Assembly: GCA_015680685.1 (NCBI GenBank)
Contig: MNCI01004755.1
Coordinates: 215,653 to 279,652, forward strand
From: Gnetum montanum
Lineage: Eukaryota > Streptophyta > Gnetopsida > Gnetales > Gnetaceae
Length of the DNA stretch: 64,000 bases
Direction of reading: 5' to 3'
The notes beneath the pieces are model-generated. The model worked only from the letters and a program-made list of their open reading frames with translations, had not been told where the DNA came from and did no database searches. Below, one piece after another: positions 1 to 12,031 of this stretch (positions are counted from its first letter, which is position 1; the number at the start of each line of letters is the position of its first letter). The position numbers and the translations under genes were made by a program.

Positions 1-950
1 TCTTAATGTGCTAATGTGAGGTCACTGGTAGTTGATGGTATTAACTCTAAGTAAGGATGGAATACTATCAGGTCATACTAATCATATCATCCATAAGGAA
101 ATTCATGTAACCATGATGTAGAACTTCATTCCATACTTTCTCTCTCATCCTCCAATTCTTTCCATTTACCACCTCACTACCTCCTATTGCATTTTATCGA
201 TGGGTTCATTTTGAGAGGTCTTAATTCTTTAATGGTTTCTTCGATGATTTGGTTTTTAAAAAATCCATGTCCATGAATCACCCTTTGGGCCTACAAACTC
301 CTTAGTATGATGGCATGCAAGGGCATTCAAGGCATGAACCTATTATGGGGAGAACCCACTTGCATTCTCTTTGGCTAGGATGATTAAATTTCCTATCCCT
401 TGGTCATTTTTCTTTCAAAACCTTTGTTTTTCACTTCAAAGCATCTAGTTTTTGCACTTCTTAACAATTTATCTCCTACCAAATCTCCTTTCCAAATGTA
501 TTCTAGCCCTCTTCACTCATTTTTCCTTATTCTAGGCCTTTTTGGCTTTCTCTAGACCCCAGTTTCATGCCAAAACTCTCTTTCTATACTTAGTTTTTTC
601 AATGTGAAAAGTTTTCCATATGGCTACATTGATGCATCCCTGTCAATGTAGCTCAATGTGTCGATATAGTGCTAGTGATGCATCCCTGTTGACATAACAA
701 AAAAATAGTATAAATACACAATAAGACTTAGGCCAAATTTTTATATTTACATCATAACACTAGGGGAATTTTTGTAATTTTTAGAGACTAGAGCCTTCCC
801 AATACCATAACTTCCTAACTGCTTGTTTGATTCAACTTTTTCTTTAATCCTTGAGCTACTGAAGGTGAGCTTTACGTCATGGGGATCACAAACGTATAGT
901 TTATGATGTAAAATTTTTCAAAAATTTTCTAACTTCCAAGTAGTTTAATT
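1..950 (+). repeat. LTR-like repeat, family R, copy 1
   Basis: No coding potential is seen. The stretch has promoter-like and LTR-like features: TATAAATA at 709-716, just after two copies of a GATGCATCCCTGT motif at about 632 and 677. The order of landmarks (CCTCACTACCTCCT near 170, GCATGCAAGGGCATTC near 314, ACCCACTTGCATT near 356, CCTATCCCTTGGTCAT near 392, then the TATA box) recurs in the reverse complement of 9,540-10,650. Its left part recurs in reverse at 59,600-60,180 and 61,680-62,260. I infer a dispersed repeat that carries or neighbours an LTR. Its left end lies outside the window. Confidence 0.6.
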
Positions 951-1139
951 AATAAAATAATATTAAAAATCACCAATCCACATAAGTTAAACCTCACCAA
1001 CAAACTCATGTAGCCATTGGAATTAAATAATAATAAACTAATAAATCTTTCATGATCACAAATTAGCCTAAGTGTAACTAGCCCAAATGGGAAACAGTAT
1101 TAAAGTATTGAATGTTATACATAAGAAACTAATCCTTGC

Positions 1140-3990
1140 CTATGTTTGTGATCATAGATGGTGCCAAAGAGATCATAAAGAGAAGGACCATCCCGACCAT
1201 AGAAGAAGTGACCAAGAGGGAGAAGGGGTTAGCAGCCATAGCAACTCCAAGAAGGTGAGGTAGAAACACATGTCACAGGACCTCTTTAGGATGAGTCCAA
1301 AGTGGAATTTATTCATTAGATTCCAATTACTAAAATAGATTAGTCAAGGTAAGATGTCGAGGCTTAGACCAAATTTGGAGGTCACTTTGACTAAAGCCTA
1401 CCTTGAGTGAATCCACTCTAAGGAAGTTCAAAGTTCTATTCTTTAGGAACTCAACTTTGGTTCCTTCTTTGGATTGGCATAAAAAGAGATTAAGATATAA
1501 CTATAAGGGTGTCCCATGTGACTCATTCTTACTTTTGGTGGGGAGTGGTACATGGAAGAAACTTATCTCTTTTGGACCAACTAAAAAGCAAATGCTATAG
1601 TAAAAATCAAATACATTAGTCTATCCTATTTGGTTGAGGCCATTACAAAGGCACTTGGACTACTTGACATTGGGCCAACACTAGCAGAAATTTCCACACA
1701 AGTAGAGCTAGAAGTAAAAAAGGAATGGGTCCAATAATGTTATGGGATGGATCATAAGGAGTATGGTGCACTCACCAAGGTGAAGAGAGTGTACCTTAAG
1801 ATTGCAACTTATCACCTAAATACAATGGTGAGGCCAAACAAGGTCATTGCCTTCTTTGCCCATGCATGTGCTGCTCTAAGTAGAAAATTCCCAATCAACC
1901 TCCCCTAGATAATCTTCTTGGAGATTGAAAAGCATTTCAAATAGAATGAGTAAGGAAGGAAGACATTCCCCTTTCCATGGCTAAACAAAAAACTCTATAA
2001 AAGGGGAGGCATAACTCTTTAAGCAAATGACATGCATTTTCATGCTTCCACTACATCTTGGTAGAAAATGATGAAAGACAAAGAACCTACCAAGTTCCTT
2101 GAAGAGGAGTGACCACCACCACCACTCATTGGAGAAACAATGCTGAAGGCTCGTGCAGTAATAAAATGCATGAGAAATCTTTGTGAATAACTCCTATAGA
2201 AGTAGCATGGAGAACCAAGTGGTGGAGAGCCATTAGTCTACTAGCCAATGTTGAGCCACCTCATTGAATTAACCAAGATAATAAGATGGTTAGAAGAGAT
2301 TGTGTTACTATTTTCAACACAACACATGTAGGTGCTCACAAGATTAAATTTGAGAACTTGAGAAGTGATAGTGTCCATTCTTGGACAATGACTTTCTAGA
2401 TATCTTTGGGAATATTGGCACTTTCTTGGTGCACCTAGAGAAGGGCAAGGGAGTAACTATCCTAGTGATGTAGCACTATGGAGAGGAAATAATGGCATGA
2501 GTAGTGGCTGACAGAGTAGCGAAAGCTCTTAATGCTCTTATGATAGCTATGCTAGATATTGCTGCCCTCATAGATGTGCAAGCTTTTGCAAGAGTGGGAA
2601 GTGGGAGGCTAAGTAAAGCCCAGCATGAGAAAGTGTTTGGACTGATTAGTGGAAACTGGGTAATTGCTTCGAGAGATCTTTGATCTTCCAGAAAAAATCA
2701 CAACTACCTAGTTGAAGTTGTTCGATTCCAAGGGCAAGCTCATAATTGCAAATGCACAACTTGAGGTAGCCACTACTAAAAATCAATGGTTGGCTATTGA
2801 GGTTGTAGAATTGAGAGTCCGCTTGGCCAATCTTGCCATTCTTAACCAAGCTGTTACATAGGATGAGGCTTTCATGTAGCTTCAAAACTAATTGAAAGAG
2901 GCTAAGAATGATAAGGGGATGATAGTCTTTGATGCATCCTTATCAAAAGTTATTACTATCCACATTGATAAGGACTTGGTGCAAGTCCATAACCAGAACG
3001 TAACTCTGACCAAAGACATCCATCACCTATGAAATGTTGAGAAGCAAAAAGACTAGATGGTCAAATTTGTAAGACAACAGTAGAAGTAGCTCACTAAGGT
3101 GAACATGGACATGAGGAGCTTGGTAGCTAAGAATAAGAATCTATCAATGGAGGAAGTCCATGCACTTTGCTAGAAAATGGTCATTGAGGTAGTTGCCTAG
3201 AAAAATGAAGCCCCACAGTTTGTACAAATGGAAAATCACTACAAGAAGTAGGTAGGGCTCCTCAAGGAGGTGAATGAAAAGCAAGTTTAATTGGCCAAGG
3301 CAAATATCAATGAGACCCTCTAGAAACTCCAACTAAGAGGTGATGTATGGCAAAAAATATTTGATGGATTGAATGCCTACAATAAGGCAAAGATCCACCT
3401 AAAGGAGTTGCAAATTAAGGAAATGAAAGAATACATGAAGCTTGCCAACCTCTAATATGAAAACTTAGCAATGTTGATAGTCAAAAGGCCAATGCTAGAG
3501 TTAGAGAAGTAGGTGACTAGCTCATACCTCTCCTATGAGGCTTAGTTCAAGCATCACAAGGACACCAATTAGAAGCTAGAAATAGCTAATGCAAAGCTTG
3601 AAGTTCTTAGGAGCCAATTTATGGATCAACTATTGATAACCTAGTCAGAAGGATGAAGAACAATCTTGAATTGTAAAACCTTGTAAAGATGTTTGACTAT
3701 GAATGTAAATAATTCATAACATGGTTTATCAACCTTAAGGAGTTGTTCTTGACAATGCCGTATTTGTGGGATGTCCCTGTACTAGCCCACATTAGTAAAT
3801 TTACATGGACTTTGGCCAATCCATAGTGTAAGGAGAAGAAGATGAAGGCATTCATGAATGCCTTTCACCTTCCACTAGAAGCAATAGCTATAGTATTACA
3901 ACTACAACCATAGCCTCATTCTTAGCCATCACCACCATGATCACCAAAGGTTGGAGAAGGTCCTTCAGCATCCTAGGGGCCTCCACCTTC
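1140..3990 (+). pseudogene. Decayed coiled-coil protein relic, unknown family
   Basis: I do not recognise this gene. On the plus strand a frame can be followed from about 1.6 kb to 3.65 kb, with one evident frame change near 2,661. From 2,748 to 3,654 it runs without any indel but with 18 in-frame stops (13 TAG, 3 TAA, 2 TGA). The encoded text is rich in Lys, Glu, Gln, Leu and Ala with coiled-coil character, and a Pro/Ser-rich tail follows near 3.9 kb. Motifs include VKRVYLKIATYHLNTMV near 1.78 kb and LLREIFDLPEKI near 2.67 kb. It lies between R copy 1 and L copy 1, so it may be an extra gene or gag-like gene of that element family. I saw no RT, protease or zinc knuckle. The flanks 951-1,139 and 3,991-4,179 show nothing. 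Confidence 0.5.
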
Positions 3991-4179
3991 TAGCATTGTT
4001 TGATCTCCTCTTCATCTTTACAAACTAGTGGATCCCAGATGTTCATTTTTGTAAAGGTGTTCAATTTTGTTGTTCCAAATACCAATTTTTGTAATTATTA
4101 AAATTCTATACAATCTAGCACTTGGAGTCAATTAGTCAGTGATTCCATACCTTTTCAATTTTGTAAGAGGCTTAATTCT

Positions 4180-5860
4180 ATTTTTGTTCACTTGAGGAAG
4201 AGTTTTCATTCAGTCATGGGGATATGATGAATCCTATGATTAGATGTGTCAATGCAATATTTGTCTTTTCCTATATAAATGCACACATCCACCACATTTA
4301 TGACATGTTAAGTCCATAGCATAGCTAAAGTATTGCAATTTTCTTAGCCTAGAGTTAGAATATTTTTTGAGTGCTTGTAGTAGGACTCCAAGGATTATAT
4401 GGTTCTTTATTCAAGCATCTTATACCTAAACACATTGATGTAATTGTTAATAAAAATGAGATTCTTATCATTCCTTGTAGCACTTGGGATAGATTAATGT
4501 TTATTTCATGCACTTTATAATTAATGCAATTTACATTTTTCTTTTAAAAATTTTATGCATTTAATAATTAATTAATGCATAAGTTTGACCAATTCAAACA
4601 TATTGTAAATGCTTGATAATCATAGTATTGCCTATTTGAAAATGCCCAGGAATAGATACTTGGTAACCATGTAGTGTTGATATGAGTTCAAAATTTGTAT
4701 GGTAAGTGGGCTTGGATACTTATGTTAGGCTAGTTAGCTTAAGAATCATTAGATAGTTAATTAGTTAATTTCTAAGCCTTTATCTTTAGTCTAGCACTTA
4801 AGCAAAAATAATAAAAATATAAATAAATATCATGCACCTTCTCTCACATATAACCATACACCCACAATTACACAAGTGTAGCTAGGAAGACAATGACCAC
4901 ACCTCTAACTCACTACCTTTGCCCATTGGTTCATGTAGGAACTAAAATCCATGGAATTCGACTAGATCACTAGTGAAACACTTGTGATTCGTATGATTGG
5001 GCATAGGGACTACTCACTGCTCATCAATTAATGATCCAACTAAATTTTGTAGACCTAGTTACCAAAGTGGCTAATATTCCTAAGAAGTGAATCATGTAGT
5101 TGCAAGGTTATTATCTTCTTAATCCACACTTGTACTTTATGTGTATGTATGGTTAAGTGTGGTTAAGGCATAAGATTCATATTTTTATAATTATTTTTAA
5201 TATCTTTTTTTCTTCTATGGCTAGATCACTAAGTGAAGGTTGAATGATTAATTCTCTAACTAATTAACTACTTTATTAACTAACTATCTTATCATAGAGT
5301 ATCTATTCTTACTTGCCATACATATTCCAATATAGTATTAATGCTACTAGGTTTTCAAGTAGCTATTACTAAGTGTATTAAATACTCACTATTAGGATTA
5401 CTAAGCATTAATACATTATGCTCGAAGTGATCATACTCATGTATTTATGATTAATTATAGTAACTATTTAAGAGCATAAATGGAAAGTGCATAGAAAGTA
5501 AAGTGTTGAAGAACCATAGTAAACTATTCTAACTACGGCAATGGATGTAGAAAATCCTAATTTTATTGCCATTCATTCCATTGCATTTAAGTACATAGGC
5601 ACTCAAATGAAATGTCATATAATCTCATAAATCAACATTGTAGGCACTTAGAGGAAAAATATTCTATCTCTAGAAAAAGAAAACTTCAAGATTTTAGCTA
5701 ATACAAAGATTGAAAGATGTCATAAATGTGAGGAGTATGCATATTTATATAGGTAGTGACTACATCATCATTAATATATCTACATAAATACATCCTATCA
5801 TGCATTGATAGGGATACGTTGATAGGGCTATGTTCACACAACCGCACAACCTATCTTATT
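4180..5860. repeat. Large inverted repeat of LTR-like family L
   Basis: The left arm (about 4,180-4,900, plus) and right arm (about 5,100-5,860, minus) are imperfect reverse complements around a loop of about 200 bases. Both arms carry a TATA element (TATATAAAT at 4,272-4,280; its reverse complement near 5,743-5,751), then CATTTATGACAT and GAGTTAGAATATTTTT-like landmarks, then TGTATGGTAAGT-like text nearer the centre. The same sequence occurs singly, in reverse, at 58,522-58,800 and 60,185-60,930. I read this as two LTR-like copies in opposite orientation. Arm edges are approximate. Confidence 0.6.
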
Positions 5861-5879
5861 GATGTTTCATTATACTCCT

Positions 5880-8800
5880 AGAACTACCAGAAAATCATTC
5901 TTTAAGATATCAAAAAATGTCTCTTCAAGATATTAGCAAAAAAAAAAGTTCTTCAAGATACTAGAGAAAGATTTTTTAAAATACTAGAAAATAATTTGTC
6001 AAGATACTAGAATAAGGTTTTTTGAGATACTAGAATACAGTTCTTTGACATATCAGAAAAAGGTTCTTTGAGATATCAGAAAATGGTTTTTCGTGATACC
6101 AGAAAATGCTTATTTGAAAAACTAGAAAAAGGTTCTTCAAAATACCCAAAAATGGTTCTATGAGATACCAAAAAATGGTTCTTCAAAGATACTAAGAAAA
6201 TGATTTTTTGAGATATGAGAAAACAATTTTTTGAAATACTAGAAAATGATTTTTTTGAGGATGCAAGAAAAAAGGTTCTTTGAGATATGAGAAAATAGTT
6301 ATTAGTGGTACTAAAAAGAGGTTTTTAAAGATACTAGAAAAATGGTTCATCAAGATACAAGAAAATGATTCTTTGAAGATACCAAAGAATGGTACTTCAA
6401 ATATGAAGAAAATGATTTTTCAAGATATTAGAAAAAGGTTTATCGAAATACCAAATTTTTTTTTTTTGAGATACTAGAAAATAATTCTTTAAGATACTAG
6501 AAAATTTTTCTTTGAGATAATAGAATAATCTTATTTTTAGATATTAGGAAAAGGTTCTTCAAGATACTAGAAAAAAGGTTCTTTAAGATACCAACAAAAA
6601 AATTATTTTTCAGGATACCATATAAAGGTATTTAGAGTGACTAGAAAATGGTTCTTCAAGATACCAAAACAAGGTTTTTCAAGATACAAGAAAATGGTTA
6701 TTTAAGATATTAGAAAAAGATTCTTTAAGATACTAGAAAATGATTATTCAAGATACCAGAAAATAGTTTTGCGAGATATCAGAAAAAAGTTTTTCAAGAT
6801 ACGAGAAAGAAATTCTTTGAGATACCATAAAAAAGGTTCTTTAAAATACTAGAATATAATTCTTCATGATACCTTAAGAAGTTTCTTAAAAGATATCTAG
6901 AAAATGATTTTTTGAGATATAAGAAAATGGTTTTTCGAGATACGAAATAATGGTTCTTTCTAAGTTTCTAGAAAAAAAGGTTCTTCAAGATATCAGAAAA
7001 TTATTATTAGAAATATTAAAAAAAGGTTCTTCAAGAAACTACAAAAATGGTTCATTGAGATATAAGAAAATAGTTTTTCAAAGATATCAAAGAATGGTTA
7101 TCAAAGATACAAGAAAATGATTCTTTGAGATAGTAGAAAAAAGTCCTTCAAAATACCAAAAAAAGACTTTTTAAGATACTAAAAAATAATTCTTTTAGAT
7201 ATTAGAAAACTATTTTTTAAGATACCAAAAAAGGATTTGTCAAGTTACTAGAAAAAAGTTCTTCAAGATTTTAGAAAATGATTCATTGAGATATCAAAAG
7301 ATGTTTCTTCAAGATACCAAAAAAATGGTTCTTTGAGATACAAAAAAGGTTCTTTGAGATACTAAAAAATTGTTTCTTTGAGATATTGAAAAAATATTCT
7401 TCAAAATACCAAAAAGAGATTCTTCAAGATACTAGAAAATGATTATTTGAGATATCAAAAAATGTTTCTTTGAGATACCAGAAAAGGTTTTTCAAGATAC
7501 TAAGAAATGGTTCTTCAAGATACCAAGAAATGGTTCTTTGAAATACTGAAAAAAGTTTATTCAAGCTTTTAGAATAAGGTTTTTTAAGATAACTAAAAGT
7601 AGTTCTTCAAGATACTAGAAAATGTTATCTTCAAAATACTACAAAAAGATTATTCAAGATTCTAGATAATTGTTCTTGAGATACCCAAAAAAATTTTCTA
7701 GAATCCAATAAAAGGTTCTTTGAGATACTAGAAAAAGACACAAAAATATTTTTTTTAAAATATTAGTTCTTCAAAGATATGAGAAAAAGATTCATTGAGA
7801 TACCAAAAAAATATTCTTTAAGATACTAGGAAAAAGTTCTTTTGAAAATACTAGAAAATGGTTTTTTCTTTAAAAAAAATGGTTATTCGAGATACTAGAA
7901 AATAGTTATTCAAGATACTAGAAAATGGTTCTTCTAGATACCAAAAAATGGTTCTTAAATATATTAGAAAAATCTTATTCAAGATACAAGAAAAAAAATT
8001 TCTAAAATACCAGAAAATGATTCTTATAGAAAATGATTTTTTAAGATGCAAGAAAATGGTTCTTCGAGGTACTAGAAGAAGATTCTTCAAGATACCAAAA
8101 AATGATTTTTCTAGATACCAAAAAATTATTCAAAATACTAGAAAAATGTTCTTCATAATGTAAGAGAAAGGTTGCTTAAGAGACCAAGAAACTTGAGATA
8201 CTTGAAAAATGATTCTTTTAGATATGAAAAGATTATTTTTTGAGATACTTGAAAAGGGTTCTTTAAGATACTAGAAAATGATTTTTTGATATACTAAAAG
8301 AAGATTTTCTAAGATACCACAAAAAGGATCTTTGAGATAACAAAAAGTAAGTTTTCAAGATATCAAAAAATTATTTTTTGAGTTATCAAAAAATGGTTTT
8401 TTGAGTTACTATAAAAAGATTTATTAACATATTAGAAAATGATTATTCAAGATACTAGAAAATGGTTCTTTGAGATATTAGAAAGAGGTTCTTCTAGATA
8501 CTAGAAAAATATCTTTCTAAATAGCCAAAATATTTTCTTTGAGATATCAAAAAATGGTTCTTTAGAATACTAGAAAAAGTTTCATTATGGTACTAAAATA
8601 GAGATATTCAATATTCTAAAAAATGATTCTTTAGGATACTAGAAAATATTATTTTTGAGATACCACAAAATGGTTATTTGAGATACAAGATAATGATTCT
8701 TTGAAATACTAGGAAAATGCTTTTTTGAAAATCTAACAAAAGGTTCTTCGAGATACTATAAAAAATAGAAAAATATTTTATGAGAAAAAATTTCTTTGAA

Positions 8801-9086
8801 GATACTTGAAAAAGGTTTTTTAAGATACCAGAAAAAGATTCTTTAAGATATCAAAAAAAGCTTATTTCAAAGATACCAGAAAATGGTTCTTTGAGATATG
8901 AGAAAAGGGTTATTATAGAAAATGGTTTTTTAAGAAACCAAAAAAATGATTCTTCTAGATACTAGAAATGATTCTTCAAGATACTAGAAAAAGATTCTTT
9001 GTGACACCATAAAAAGATTTTTTGAGATACCAAAAAATGGTACTTTTAGATACAAGAAGAAGATTCTTAGAGATACTATAAAAAGG
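5880..9086 (+). repeat. Diverged tandem array, about 24-bp unit
   Basis: About 3.2 kb is built from imperfect copies of a unit close to GATACTAGAAAATGGTTCTT plus CGA/TGA/CAA, about 23-25 bp each, implying roughly 130 copies. Recurring words are AGATACTAGAAAA, GAGATACCA and TTCTTCAAGATA. Neighbouring units differ at several positions and by small indels, so the array is old. Open frames within it are by-products of the repeat and are not reported as genes. It is AT-rich and sits between L copy 2 and R copy 2, where the opposite arm carries the coding relic instead. Confidence 0.9.
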
Positions 9087-9126
9087 TTTCTAGTATCTCA
9101 AAGAATTTTGAAGAACCATTTTCTTG
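9087..9126 (-). repeat. Array unit in inverted orientation at the array edge
   Basis: The last 40 bases contain TAGTATCTCAAAGAA and GAAGAACCATTTTCTTG, the reverse complement of the array unit. The array therefore flips strand at its right edge, and the terminal units could fold back on the preceding ones. Confidence 0.8.
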
Positions 9127-9539
9127 TTCTTGTTCTTGGGGTTGTTGTGGTTACTATTGTTGGCCCCTTTCTCCTTTAGGTTACTTCTTCTTAGGCTGAA
9201 AATGCCCTCCTAACTATGTTCTTCATTTCGGTGCCATCTATGATCACAAATCCATGATTAGCTTTTTACTTTATAAACCTTAGTTATTTTAATATCTTTC
9301 TTATTAGATCAAGTTATGTTTAAATATTTGGTGCTAAGAGTTGATCATTTGAATGTTTGTTTATGATCTTGACTAGTTATATTATTTTATTTATTAGTTA
9401 TTGGGGTTTGTGTGGTGGTCTTAACCCTTCATGATGGTTGATCTTAATATTATTTTAATAGGTTGATCATGGGAAGTTACAAAAGTTTCAAAAAAAAAGT
9501 TTCTACCAAAAACAAAGGTTTATATCCCCCTTGATGTAG
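9127..9539. other. Unassigned spacer
   Basis: AT-rich sequence between the tandem array and R copy 2. No open frame, RNA gene or repeat was recognised. Confidence 0.5.
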
Positions 9540-10650
9540 TGCTTACCTTTGGTAGCATGATGATTGAAAAACAGGTGAAATTTGGTTAACGATTGAAGAG
9601 TTATGGCACTTAGAAGATGCGTAGGTTCTTAAAAATAATAAAACCTCTTTTTGTTTTTTTGGAAAATGATGTAAAATGAGCTAAGTATTATGCATATTTA
9701 TACTATTTTTGCACTATGTCAAAGAGGATGTGTTAATGAGGCTATGTTGACTAAGCCCACTACGTCAACAAGGATGCATCGAAACAACCATGTGTAGCTT
9801 GATTTTACATTGAAAAATGGAGGAATTTCAAATGAATTTTGGAAAAAAATAATAGCCCAAGAGAAGCCTGAAAGACATAGAATTATGGCAACAACATAAA
9901 AGAGAGTAATGTTAGGTTAGAAAAAGAGGTTTAAGTAGATTTAGATGGATTTGAATTGCCAAAATAAAGTAAAACTAGATGTATAAATGCAGGATGATGG
10001 GATTGATTAGACAAATGACCAAGGGATAGGAATTTTAGCATGAGGAAGATAAAAGAAAATGCAAGTGGGTCCTTCTCAGTGTAGGCTTTATGCCCTTGAT
10101 TCCCTTGCATGCTCTAATCTTAAGGAGTCCATAGGAACTAAGGATGATTAATGGTCATTTCAAGTTAAAACTAATATCCAATGAATAATTTTCTTAGGAT
10201 TATGGAATAATCATAACAAATGTATTAATTAACCATGATAGGAGGTAGTGAGGTGGTATTGTATAAGTTGAGAATGATGGAAGAGAGAAAATGATGGGTA
10301 GGTGATCTACATTTAGATCACACGAGATCTTTGTAAGGTTTGTAATTAAGAGTATATGATACTATCCAATCCTCAAACTAGACCAAGTCCATTCCACTTT
10401 TTGTGACTTCACATTAATGTAGCCTTTCCCTTCAACTAGTAAAAGTTGATGACAATTCCCAAAGAACAACCACCACTCTAAGAGAAGTAGAAAAGAGGAT
10501 AAGGAAGATAGAAAGAGGCTTAGTTAGAGGGGTGTCTTTAAGCATGAGTAACATGTCTTTCTAGATCCATAACTAGTGCTTGTAGTATATTATTGTATCT
10601 AGGGGGTGGGCTTTGAATTCTCATTCTTATATTATTTTTTTTCATGGGAA
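9540..10650 (-). repeat. LTR-like repeat, family R, copy 2 (reverse)
   Basis: The reverse complement repeats the landmark order of 1-950: CCTCACTACCTCCT, GCATGCAAGGGAAT, ACCCACTTGCATT, CCTATCCCTTGGTCAT, a GATGCATCC motif, then TATAAATA (plus-strand TATTTATA at 9,695-9,702). It extends past copy 1 to CTAGTGCTTGTAG-like and GGGCTTTGAATTCTCATT text near 10,575-10,625, which recurs at 60,120-60,150 and 62,185-62,245. No coding sequence was seen. Confidence 0.6.
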
Positions 10651-11316
10651 CTAGACCATACTAAGAAGTTCTTCCTTTTATGATTGACAATAGGAGTGAT
10701 GATATACTAATGAAGAAAAATCATAAAACTCAAGCAAGAAGTTGAGGAGAAGATACAAAAAGTCTCCTTGAGATCATACCGTTTTCCATTTCTTCTTGGT
10801 CCATTTCAAATCTATTGGTTGCAAGATCATTGGTTACTTTTTAGTTGCAATGTGGAAGGACCTCATGCTCCCAAGATGTAGAATCTCTGTGGAATAGATG
10901 AAATATATAAATGTCACAAGCCTACTACCTAATACCATGAGAAAATTGATAATTTGTTAATATAGGTAATAATCCAAAGATAATAATGTGGTCATTTATC
11001 AAATTAATCATAATAGTAATGTCTGCATTAAATAGCTTCTAGTATCAATAGTACTAATAGTAATATCAAAGATTTCTTGTAATACTAAATAAGATAAAAT
11101 TAACAAACAAAGGAATAAAAGAAAGGAAAAATCTATAAAATAGTTCATAAAATATTCAAGAAAAGAAAAACATATAAAGAATATTATAAAAAATGTGAAA
11201 ATAAGTTTGTCCTCCAAGGTGTCAGCATAGATGAGCATCTCCCCATGACTATGTTGAGAGGAGGAGATCTGAAAAAGAGAACATGCTTGATCTTGCTATG
11301 AGGTGTTGATGCTATT
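10651..11316. other. Left flank of element E1, unassigned
   Basis: AT-rich and without recognisable coding sequence or RNA gene. By position it was continuous with 20,497 onward before E1 inserted, so part may be the decayed 3' tail of the minus-strand pol relic C. I could not confirm this by reading. Confidence 0.35.
11312..11316 (+). repeat. Target-site duplication of E1, left copy
   Basis: CTATT immediately precedes the 5' LTR and is repeated exactly at 20,497-20,501 immediately after the 3' LTR. A perfect 5-bp duplication is the expected integration scar of a Ty3/gypsy element. Confidence 0.9.
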
Positions 11317-11824
11317 TGTAATGTCCCATCCATTGTTAAGAATGGAAACAATTGTAAACAATGTAATTAACCTTCTAATGAAGGGGTACCTTGTTATGAG
11401 GAGTTATGACTATTCATATACCCATTGGGAAAGGGTTTGACCTATGCTATTTAAGGCTGGAGTTAGAGGTCATGCTAGCATGGAGTTGTGGAGCATGAAA
11501 AGATGAGTAATGGGAGTTGGATGAAGTAGGACAAAAAGGGATTGATCACTCCTTTGTTAGGATAGCCTAACCATGATGGCAATGCCAGATTGCCTCTAAG
11601 GCTTAAGTAGCATAGGAAGATAATCCAAAAGGGCATTACAGTACTCTATTCTATTAATATAATTTTTCCATTTTTCTTTTCTTGATTAATTATATAGTAT
11701 CAATTATTTATTTGCTAATTAATTCATTATTTAAGTGTTTATAATCTTTCTGATATGTTATCCATGATGAATATAATAAACTAGGTGTTTGTATTTTTAT
11801 GACATCTGGGAACAAGATGTCACA
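11317..11824 (+). repeat. E1 5' LTR
   Basis: 508 bp, starting TGTAATGTCCCATCC and ending GATGTCACA. It matches 19,990-20,496 along its length. A CTATTTAAGG stretch near 11,448 is a plausible TATA-like promoter element and is conserved in the 3' LTR. It has TG...CA ends with a short TGT/ACA inverted terminus. Confidence 0.92.
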
Positions 11825-11826
11825 TT

Positions 11827-11838
11827 TGGTATTGAAGA
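11827..11838 (+). other. E1 primer-binding site, degenerate
   Basis: Two bases after the LTR lies TGGTAT followed by TGAAGA. The first six bases match the start of the usual plant initiator-Met tRNA primer site (TGGTATCAGAGC); the rest has diverged. Confidence 0.6.
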
Positions 11839-12031
11839 AAACCACGATTCAGAAACCAAAATGAAAGAAAAATTTATTCTATTATTATCATAAAAAACAA
11901 GTACATTTAAGAAAAATAACAACATGAAGGAAAATATTATTTTATTTTATTATTAAAAGGAATGGAAAGGAAGTACATTATTAAGAAAAAAGGGGGGTAG
12001 AATGGGAAAATAAAGAAAAGAACAACTGTAA

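Noticed and set aside
2748-3654. Possible alternative genetic code with TAG read as Gln
   Set aside because: TGA and TAA stops, frameshifts and paired CAG/TAG copies in the same window show C-to-T decay. All other features are plant-type.
6280-8163. Short Lys/Ile-rich open frames in the 24-bp array
   Set aside because: Repeat by-products with no start context or motif.
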